Of a stretch of 64,000 nucleotides of DNA, positions 10,726-20,400 are shown one piece after another (positions within the stretch are counted from its first letter, which is position 1; each line of letters starts with the position of its first letter). This DNA is from Symbiodinium natans (Eukaryota; Sar; Dinophyceae; Suessiales; Symbiodiniaceae): the NCBI GenBank assembly GCA_905221605.1, contig CAJNDS010000191.1, forward strand, positions 431,501-495,500, given 5' to 3'. Under the pieces are notes generated by a model. The model was not told where the DNA came from, did no database searches, and was given only the letters and a program-made list of their open reading frames with translations. The position numbers were made by a program, and so were the translations under genes.

Positions 10726-11743
10726 GTTGGGATCTAAACCCTAGAGTTGAGAAACAAAGCGAGGCCTCAGGTTCAAGCAATTGCACGACGAGTCCGGCCA
10801 AGCTCCGAATTACAGCAAGCGATTCGTGGGTTGCTTATTAAGCAAGGTCTGCAGGATTTTGGGCGAATGCAACTGTGCAACACGCCTGCGTGCATTGAAC
10901 TCCGGTTGCCTTGTCTGCCACAAAGCACGCGACTGAAGCATTCTATTGCCTCCCAAACCCCGAAGCCTGCAAAAACCCTAAACCCTAAACCAGACCCTAT
11001 AAACACCCTAAACCCCAAAATCCCGTCTGGCCCGTTGTAGAACTTGCGCTGCACGAGGTCCAGGAAGTTTCCGGCCTTGTCAGCAACCGCGTGAGGGGAT
11101 TATGGCCGGTTCTCTACATGATGACCCTAGTTACCCCATGCTGTGTCCCTCCCTTCCATGTGAGGATACTCAGCGGAAGGGAGTACACTTCACCTGCGAA
11201 CTCACCAGCTAGGCTCCAAAGCTTGAGGGCGGTTTAGGGCTTACGTAGAGTTTAGGGACTTCTTTGCCACCCGACTAGCCGCAGCACAGCGGGGTTCATT
11301 GGTCGGACGTGGGAAAACCGAAACATGGACCCCATGGTGGCTCAAGCCTGAATGGGAACATCGCCTGAGGCATTCAGATTAGGACATAGACAGAACCACT
11401 CGATGTCAGAAGACCCAAAAGTCGCAACCCTTGCTCATGTCCTGGTGTGGCGCGGGTGCATGTGGGCCCTTTTGTACCGGCATGGCCCTTCTCTGGCAGT
11501 CAAGGATCAATACGTACAGACAAAGTATCCGGAAAACAGGATGTCACCTATGCTCAAACATGACTCTCTGTTCAAGATCCTCTTCCAGATCTCGTCATCC
11601 CAAGAAACGGGACATACACAATCCCCGACAATTGCTTTGACTGCACATTTGAAGATTCTATATTCATTAACTCCACTCTTCAAAGTCACCTTCACTGCAT
11701 ACTGCAGAGAACGTGTTGCCGAGTTGGACCCCATCCCTCTAAT

Positions 11744-11830
<87 letters not shown>

Positions 11831-11832
11831 TA
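11744..11832. repeat. (CT)n microsatellite
   Basis: About 40 CT units with one TTT interruption. Long open frames over it (Ser/Leu or Glu/Arg repeats) are artefacts. Similar shorter runs: 14766-14822, 21824-21852, 23925-23985. Confidence 0.95.
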
Positions 11833-11906
11833 CCTCTGCTTCCGAGGCCGTCATAAAAACAAACGGGAGGTAAGGACAGATGCATCCAGAGTTGCAAAGA
11901 ACGATC

Positions 11907-13553
11907 TCAATCTGGGGCGATCCATGGTGAAGGGACGATGAGTGAGGAAAACCATTTCCGAGGCGCCCTGCCGTCTGCGAACGATCGAACCAACTCGATC
12001 GTGCTCATGGGAGTCAGTTTCATCTGTTCCAGTAGCAAACGCCTCGTTTCATCTTTCCGTCCTGAACCACCGCCACAGTCGGACAACGAGCTTGCGTATA
12101 GGTCGGGCAGACTAAATTCATCCACTGAGCAGCCTCGGTCCGCTTCGAGATCAGGTGAGTTGATCACAGGATCTGGATCTATACTTAGAAGAAAATCCAC
12201 GTCTGCAAGCCACTGATTGGGAAACTTCCCGAAATCTTCGGGAAGAGTTGGGGGTTTATTTGACGAGAGAGAACCAAGTGTGGGATTCAGCGTATTGACG
12301 CAGCTCGACAGCTCGAGTCTATGTTGGGATTTCCTGGCTGTGTTTCGACTCTCGACTTGATGTACGTTTTTACCAACTCGCCTGCTGTTTCTCTGTTCCC
12401 GTGTTCGCTCTGAGTTTCTGCCGCTGGTGCTCGTCTACGAAGACTGTGTGTGCCTATTTTATCTCTGTTCCCGTGTTCGCTCGGCTGAACGTTTGCCTTT
12501 TTTGATCTTTTCTGTTTTCCAGCATCCTGGGCTAGCAGCTCCGGCTTGATGAACGATTCGGCGCAACCGCCAGCCGCCACGATCAAGAGGAGGCCTTGCC
12601 TTGCGCACCAATCCATCACAGCGCTCCTTCTTGCCGACACTTGTTGCAAGGCACCAAGAAGTTCCCTTACAAGCGCCGGGCTCATGCAGGCGAAGGCCCG
12701 CGTCGTGGAGGGCATCCGCCTTGGCTGTTGGCGAGATCTTGTCTTCGGCATTATGATTAAGAGTCGGAATTGCTATCCGACCAAAGCAGGCTTTCGAGTT
12801 TGGACAGGAGGTGTCGCAAAGATCCACGTTGGCTGCGGCCAACGCGAGCATGGTGTGGTCCTGGAAGGTGACCTTTGCTACAAGAGCCGTGGCCGTGGCC
12901 TGCAGACTCGGAGCGCGCGCACCCTGGCCTCCACGACAGGCGTCCACCGCAGAGCTTCTCGCAGAGCACGGGGACGCAGGATGCGGAAAAGGCTCTTAGG
13001 CCTCGAGATCTGCAGATCTGCGGACTTCTTCGCTCCTGAACGACAGGACGTCTTGGCAGCTGGCAGCCTTGAAGCTGAGACGCAGCGCCTGAGGAACTGT
13101 AGCTGGACGTCGGCGACGTTCCAGAGGTGTTCGTCCTCTTGCGGGCGCAGCTCCTCCAAAACCTCACTTGAAGCAGGAGAAAGAGAGCTTTCACTTTCTC
13201 AACCTTTTGAGCCAGTTCTGATGCGAAGACTACGTCACTCACTACAGACATCAAAATAGAATCCAGGTTGTGTGTGAGCAATTTCGCTCTAACAAAACAG
13301 CTCGAGTTGGTTTTTTTGATGCATTGATGCCGATTCAAACACGCGAGCAATGTTTTTTTCTCACCGCAGGCATCTTTCTTTTGATGTGTTCTGGGACAAT
13401 TGTATTCCTTGATAGTGGTCTCCCAGTCAGATCGTGATGAACCGGTATCTTTGAATGCCCATACAGAGCACTTTTCACTGATCTATCAACACCATAGAAG
13501 ACTGCAGTCGGGACCTTTCGGCCAATGAACCCCTCATCCCCATCGTCAGACAT
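11907..13553 (-). CDS. Spliced-leader-relict gene, product unknown
   Basis: The ATG at 13553 opens a clear first exon of 63 codons (13553-13365, beginning 'MSDDGDEGFIGRK' and containing 'HHDLTGRPLSRNTIVPEHI') and ends at a strong GTGAG donor. A relict DinoSL lies 12 nt upstream of the ATG. A second exon, 13288-13243 ('EIAHTQPGFYFDV'), is in phase. Further down the reading is less certain: 'LEELRPQEDEHLWNVADVQL' near 13155, 'ATALVAKVTFQDHTMLALAA' near 12880, 'ALVRELLGALQQVSARRSAV' near 12670. The last open stretch, 12434-11907, is acidic and ends 'FSSLIVPSPWIAPD' then TGA. The middle part has an armadillo-like helical look, which is only an impression. Exon borders between 13243 and 12434 could not be fixed because several frames are open in this GC-rich part. 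Confidence 0.6.
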
Positions 13554-13565
13554 CTCTAACGAGGG

Positions 13566-13580
13566 CTTGAGCCAAAATGG
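13566..13580 (-). other. Relict dinoflagellate spliced leader (15 nt)
   Basis: The minus strand reads CCATTTTGGCTCAAG, identical to the last 15 nt of the dinoflagellate trans-spliced leader. It sits 12 nt before the ATG of the 13553 gene. In dinoflagellates such genomic copies are known to mark genes that passed through a mature mRNA and were reinserted. No GT donor follows, so it is not an SL RNA gene. A TTTAGGG array abuts it directly on the upstream side (13581-13602). Confidence 0.8.
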
Positions 13581-13701
13581 GGTTTAGGGTTTAGGGTTTA
13601 GGGATTGCTGGGCTGCTCGCCCGGGCTCTGCTCCTCACCAAGCCTGAACCCTTCATCTCCCAGCAGGACTCTTCTTCGACAGACCACAAGTAACCTTAAA
13701 C

Positions 13702-13802
13702 TTGGGATGTTAACCCTTCTACTAGCGGCCCTTAATAGAGATTATAGTACCCCCTAGTATAGCCGCTACTGAGGACTGTTTGTATGAGGGGAACATCCCA
13801 AC
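13702..13802. mobile_element. Foldback element, family 'GGGATGTT'
   Basis: TTGGGATGTTAACCC...GGGGAACATCCCAA with inner AGGACTGTT; about 100 bp, no coding capacity. It lies 120 bp upstream of the SL-relict gene start. Confidence 0.85.
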
Positions 13803-13999
13803 CTTAAACCCTGCACCCTGAGCTGGACGATCTCGAGACCCCAAACTTAAAATATCTTACAATCAGAAGCCTCTTCCTTCACCCCCCCCCCCCTTTTTTG
13901 GCTTCGGGCGGACAAGGGTGCAGACCAGCCATCGATGATCATGGTGAACTTGGCCTGCCAGCCCCAGACTCTTAGACCTTAAACCCTGAACCTTTGCAA

Positions 14000-14762
14000 G
14001 CTCTCCCCCCCAAAGCCCTAAACCCTTAAGCCTTGAACACTCAAAGGCTTCTTTTCAAGCCTTGGCTGCAGCCGCAAGCCCTGTATGCACTCAAGTCGGA
14101 TGGCGGACCCAAGTCCCAAGGTTCCGTGCCTTCCCGAGGTCTGCATTATTAGGTGAATATCTTCCTTGCTGTTAGTGCTCTGAAAACAGGGCCCATGACT
14201 TCGGTCAGCTGTCAACTTCCCTTACCGTACGCAGGTCAGGTGGGACACACTCGGACAGGGTCGAGGTTTTGGGAATTCTCGCAGCCCTCGTGCGGAAGCT
14301 ACCCTTTGCGCATCTGGCCTGCAGCGGCTCAAGCAGGACGGACGCAAGAAGCAAAACCGCGAGCAGCACAGCTTCAGGCACCCCCCTTTTTTAACCCACC
14401 CCCTGAGCCCTACAACCTCAAGCCAACGTTGAACTGGTCGGCATAGTATCAGCATTGCGTTGGCGAGCTCCCCCGTTCGTTCTAGGATTTCTAGGATTCT
14501 AGGTGCCTTCGTATTTTAAGAAATGATAAGAGTAGCATGCATGCCTTGTCTCATGCCACGCCTCGGGGACGAGCTCTTCGTCCATGATATACCTCGCGGA
14601 CGCAGCGCATGTTCGAACTTGTCCCTTATCCCCTGCTTCAAGGTAGCTCCAGGCTGACCCTCTGTCACCTCTCCTCCCTCTCCCCTCCCTGTGTCCTTTT
14701 GTCTCTTTTGTTTTTGCTGTTGCTTTGTTTACTTGTTCTTTTGCTTGTTGTTTTTCTTTGTT

Positions 14763-14807
<45 letters not shown>

Positions 14808-17340
14808 GTCCCTCTCTCTTCTGTTGCTCGGGCATGGGATCCACACTTGCGGCCGTTTCGAGTCACAAGTAATGTGTCACATCAGATGCGGGTTTCGCTT
14901 GCCCAAGAGTTGGTCATTCGCCGCCGGTGAGTTTTTGCCTCGGGTTGACGAGCCAAGGGGTGTCCCAAGCACTTCCAAAGTCAATTCGGTGTGAGGCTCT
15001 GTTGTTTTCCCCCACCACAACCTAGTCACAACATCACCCACAAACAGGGACTACGCTCATGTGTCACCCCTCTCTCGCTCTCTCGCCCCTCTCTGCCTCC
15101 GTCACTCTTGCAGACTCAATTCGAAAGAGATTTGCTGATCTCGTGCGCGGCGGCATGATGGCAGCCACAAGAGGGGCCGCAAGGACTTACATTGGCTGCG
15201 TTTGTCAGCGCAGCGTATAAGGGTCTCGCAGCCCGACTTAGCCCTATACAAATGCCCGCCCAAGGCCCTCACTTGGTCGCGCCGGACTCCGGGCCGCGGA
15301 TCAGCGTCCACTCCAGGACAGCTCGGCCTCAGGAGGGTTTCGGGTTTCGGGTGATGGTTCCAGGATTTTCCCCCTTATACTAACAGTCCCTAAAATTAAT
15401 AGGGATTATAGTACAGTACCCCCTATTATAATCGAAATGTGGGTTGAGGGTTCAAGTTTCAGGTGCTGGGAGTTTGTGCGAGCTTGAGGTCTGCAGTCCC
15501 AGCTGCGCAAGCGCGCAGAGAGGCACCGAGGCCATGATTGGCTTATAGGGGTTTAGGGTTTAGGGCTTGCAGGCAGGTCCATTCCAGCTTTCTCCGCTGC
15601 ACCCAAAGTGTGGTTTTCCAAGCCCTCAGTTGCCTCGCGTACAATTCACACCAGTGCCCTCAACAACCCTGAAACCTTAAGCCATCTGAAACACAAAAAC
15701 AACCTTCAACCCATTTTCCATCTGGGCTGGGTAAACAACCTTGAACCCGAAACCCTGCAACCCACAAACCGACCTGCTCTGAACAGGATCAAGAAGCCAT
15801 CAAGCCGCGGAAGATTTGCATACTCTGCTGGCACCTGCGTGAAGTGGGTTCACGGGCTCAGCTCGATGTTTGACTCTGTTTGACCCATCTGCCTAGCTTG
15901 TATGTAGACTGCTTCAAGGAACTTCATGGCATGCTGTGGCTGAGACACACTTTTGCCGCGAAAGTATCTCAGTTTCAAGCTGCACCCCCTGGTCCGAAAC
16001 AGTACGTGCAACATGCATTCAACACCTCGTGGTCAAACCCCGCAGACGACAGCACATGAGCAGCCAACCTTCTTAGATTTTCTTATCAGTCCACACGTCG
16101 TCTGGTAAAATCTAAAGCAGTCGCGTTTGCATTTCAACGTTACCCTGTGTGAACTCTGAACTATGCATGTGTTGAAGCGCCTCTTATATATGATGGTACA
16201 CCTCTGCAAGCATGCTACACCTCCTTGCCAGCCATGGGGTGTAAGAGCAAAGAGCTAGAAGCATGAAGTACCCCTACGTATCTTGCAACAAATAGCCCTT
16301 GAGCTGCAGCCCTTAAACCAAAATGGCATCTTACCCTAAGCCTTAAAACCCTGAACCCCGAATCCCCCACAACTTGTCGATTGTTTCACCGAAGCCTGCA
16401 TTTGATACATGAGAAATGTTCTCCCCTTATCATAATTGCAGCCCCCCTTATCATATTTGCAGCTCCCCTCCCTCCCCCCCCGCTGCGCAACCAGACGATG
16501 GAGGGTCTCAAAGGTCCAATAAAAGAGGGAGAAAGAGGGCCTATTGAATTTCAACGGGAATTTGTGGGGCGTATGAGAATATGTAGGGGCTACCATGTCC
16601 ACTTTACAGGATAATATTGACTGAACTGACGTCCACATGTGCGGGAAATTACTGTCAGCCTCCGTTGATAGGTATTTGGGCTCTCCTATGTCACAAAGCC
16701 AGACTGCAAGGGACTTCTGAGTTTCTGGATACAAAGTGAATCGTGCAGCCCAAGGCCTGACAGAGGGTTTAGGGTGAAGTGTTCCCCCAGGCTCGGCAAA
16801 GCTTCGGTCATGCTGGCATGCTGACGATCCTGATGGGTCATGCAGTCGAACGGGTCACAATGAGGTGGTGTTTGGTCTATACTGCCACTTCCCACTGCTC
16901 CGGGCAACTAGCAAAACACCCTGCCAACCACAACTTCGTTGATGGCTGCATGGGGGAATTAAACCTGCTCTCCTGATGGCAAGCATCGGCTGTAGGCCAC
17001 ATTTGCCAACCGAGAACACAGACGATCTATATGCCTGCACAAATGGTTACGCCTGTTTCGGTATTACACGCTTGCACAGCACAGATTAAGCCTACAAACA
17101 CTGTCGCGAGGAAGTCTCATCCTTTTCAGCTCCCATTGCTTTCTCCGTGTCCTCACCTTCTGCATCCTCAATATTTGCCAACTGGTCCACGTCTGAGTCT
17201 GGCATCTTCTTGGGTGGCTCGCCTTCCTGCATGCAAAAAACATTGGGGGGGAGAGTTGGGCTGGAAGCGACCTATCACGTGACCGGCTCTTTTACCCTAA
17301 ACCTCTCTACCCTTGTGGTCTTATCGCAAACAAGCAGTTT
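14000..17340. other. Gene-poor stretch
   Basis: Holds a CT microsatellite, small TTTAGGG tracts (15550, 16760), a partial foldback element (15369-15432), and a two-copy CCCCTTATCATAATTGCAGC repeat at 16427-16464. Open frames at 14018-14215 (minus), 15608-15883 (plus) and 16336-16734 (minus) have no convincing splice context. Confidence 0.6.
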
Positions 17341-17342
17341 GC

Positions 17343-17418
17343 TTGGGATGTTCTTCCGTATACTAACAGTCCTTAATAAGCCTTAATAGGGCTGGTCGTA
17401 TAAGCGGAACCATCCCAG
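17343..17418. mobile_element. Foldback element, family 'GGGATGTT', next to SLC4 stop
   Basis: CTTGGGATGTTCTTCC...GGAACCATCCCAG with inner ACTAACAGTCC. It begins within 4 nt of the SLC4 TAA, so it forms the 3' untranslated region or its border. Confidence 0.85.
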
Positions 17419-17421
17419 CAG

Positions 17422-20400
17422 TTAGGAAAGAGGCTCCTCCGCGAGCAGGGCATCGATGTCCTCGTTCGAGAAGATCAAGGGGAGGACTTTGAAGCGGATC
17501 GGAATGAGACTCGCAACCTGTTCGGACTTCTTTACAGAAATGAGCCATGAACACTCATCATCGGTACCACATGCAGAGGTGGGCTACTTTCAACGGTCGG
17601 CAGCTGAATCGAATCCAAGGCTGAGGCACAAAGACCGGAAACCCAAGGCCGATATAGATGTTGCAGAGCCAGCAACCAACCACCATGAGAATCTGAAGCA
17701 AAGTAAAGCCATGGACGGTCTTGAGGGGCAAGTGGCTGTAGCCTGGGTAGTTTGAGAAAGTTTGAGAGTACCCCTACTCAAAGAACCACCCCCCCCCCCT
17801 CCCCGGTGATGTCTCTTCAAACCAAGCAGCCTTTGCCCAAGCGTGGCTTGTATGGGTCAGTGAATAACAGTAAGAAGCGCTCCCATAGTTGTGTACCCAA
17901 AGCAGCCTTCAAGCCCACATATATGAGGGCACCGCTCACGGCCGTCTCTGGCAGTTTGTTCAACAGGTCCGGCAGAAACAGAGCTACGCCCATCAGAAGG
18001 TAGCCGATGAACGGGGCCACACGGTTCTCCACCACGCCGGTAGGCCTGTAATCTTCGTCGGTCTCCGTCATGGCGCCCACAAACTGAGGAGAATGAGGTA
18101 GGGAGCCTGTGACGAAGGGCAAACCCCAAATAGGTCCCAGCAAGTTGAACAAGGCCATGCACGCAAAGGAGGAGTGGAAGTAGGCTCCCTTTCCGAGCAT
18201 TTGCTCGGGTTTCTGGCACATGAGGCTGGAGATATTCTGGTCCTTGGTAGCCCAGTAACCATATTATAACCACGGTACCCATTTTGGGGCTGGTTCCTTT
18301 GTAAACGGAACCCAGAACCAAAGAAAGGGTAAAGGGTACCACTGGGCTAGCAAGGGTCCAGGTAAAAGAACATCACGATCGGGATGGCTGCGACAGCCGC
18401 CGCAAGGATGCCGGTCCCAGTGATGCTCCCCATGTCCGTCATCCACTGACGTCCATCGGTCGTGGTCAGGCCTGAATCGAGAGTCCGAGAGGCACCCCCT
18501 TTAGGGTTCTCAAGCGTGGTTTTGAGAGCTTCTTATGGTGAAGATAGTGTTGTGATTTGGGGTGTTCCTCCCTTATACTAACAGTCCTTAATGGGGATTA
18601 ACATGGATTAACCTGCCCCCTGTTATAATCCCGATTAAAAGGACTGTTAGGATGAGGGGGGGCATCCCAAGCTGTTATAGACTTTCAAAGCTGAGGACGT
18701 CTGCAAACCTTGCGTGCCGCTCTGGCCTGTGCTGCTGGTGTCAATGAATTCCACGGGGAAGAAGTGCGCATCTAGGACTGCACCCACGATCGCCAGCACG
18801 AACACTGAAATTGTGAGAGCCTTGACAGGCTGTACTGGAGCACGGGCACCGGAGAACTGGCTTAAGGCCAACACAGCTCAGAACGGAGACTGTAGATCCA
18901 GCCACCGAAAAATGCCCAAAAGTCGAGAAGAAGAAGAAATCCCCAACAACTCCTGAGGATGGGGCATAGTCTGACAGTAGCTTTCGGATGGTATAGGTAC
19001 CCCAAGCCTTGGTGCTGCAGACATCGTCGCGATGACAACTCTTTGGGGTTTAGGGTTTAGGGTTTAGACATCCAAGAAGCCGTGCTCGGGATCTTGCTGA
19101 GGTAGTAGGCCAGAGCTGTGCAGCCCAGGGTCATGTTGAAAACAAGCAGCTTTCGAGCTGCAACATCCGCGGTGCCACTGTTCCACACGCGGATCATGCC
19201 CTGAATTCCGTCATTGATGTAGACCTGACTACAAGCAGCTTGACAAGGTCTGCTCGTTTCGCTGTCCCCGTGCTTACGGTGGTGGGCGAAGCCGCTTGAG
19301 AGCCTGGCCGTTCCGATAAACGTTGCGAAGATGTTCTCCTGAGGTTGCACACAAATTGTTGAAAAGCGATGCAATGTGTTGTGGCTTGAGCTCAGCCCCA
19401 AAAGAGGTAAACAAAAATGATCATGCATGTGCCAGTGCCAATTGCAGAATCCAGTATCCGTGAATGGCGTCACGTACTTGATGAATCGGCTGAGCTCCGT
19501 GGCTGCGATGAGAAACATATACAGACCTGGAAGCGCAGGAACTTGTGATCGGCAGCATCAGTGTCAGGTTGTTGTGGGCCCGATGCCCCGTGACAGCTTA
19601 CTCAAGTTGCGTGTGAATGGTGTAGAGGGGAGCGAATTAGCGGGTTCTGTTTCCCAGTACTCGCTGGGGACTGGCTGAGCTCTGGACCCACAAAAATCCC
19701 AGTCCAGGCAAACAAAGGCCAGAAGGGTAGCACGAGCCACTCACTGACTTCATGGAGCTTCTCAATGAGCAACGTGATTGGTCCAGTGGGCCGAAGAACC
19801 AGCAAGGGCTGGCAACCAAGAACAGAATGCAGCATCCCTGAGATACTGTTCATAATCAGGTACTCGTTGATGCCGATGACCTGAGCGAAGCCATCATGCA
19901 GGCGCTGAGAGAATCGAGGGGGCAGTTGGGGGCGGCGCAGAGGCCACTGGATCCCTGCAGCCATATTCTTGTCCATCCTACACCCCAAGACCCCAGCCTA
20001 AGGCCTGCCCACATGTGCAAGCGTCTATTCGGACATGATGCAAGCAAGATGTGATCGGTCTCTGTCTGTGTCTCTCCCCTCTTCTCTCTCTCTTTTTCTG
20101 CACGCATGGACACCCCCCCCCCCCCCCCCCCGAAGGGGAGCCACCCTGGTGGCAAGCCAGCCGGTTCTGCTCCTTCCTTCCTTCCTTCCTTCCGTGCCGG
20201 TTCTCTCGGTCTCTTCCTCTTCTTCCTCTTCCTCTTCTTCTTCTTGTTCTTCTTCTTCTTCTTCTGCAGGGCATGCAGGCGCGCCTGAGAGATCCTCCCT
20301 TCTTCTTCTTCTTCTGCTGGGCTTAGGGGTGCCCCCCCGCGCTCGAAGCGCGCCCGAGGGTGAGTCAGGTCCAGTGAGACCACAGCGACCGGCGCACTTC

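Noticed and set aside
11352-11873. Open frames across the CT tract as Ser/Leu- or Glu/Arg-repeat proteins.
   Set aside because: They exist only because a dinucleotide repeat has no stops.
12546-13259. Longest plus-strand open frame in the window (237 codons).
   Set aside because: It lies antisense to a gene with a spliced-leader relict and a clear first exon; its composition is Arg/Ser/Cys-rich as expected for the reverse of GC-rich coding sequence.
16308-16329. A third DinoSL relict (GCCATTTTGGTTTAAG on the minus strand).
   Set aside because: Two mismatches in 16 bases and a telomere-like context make chance or decay equally likely.
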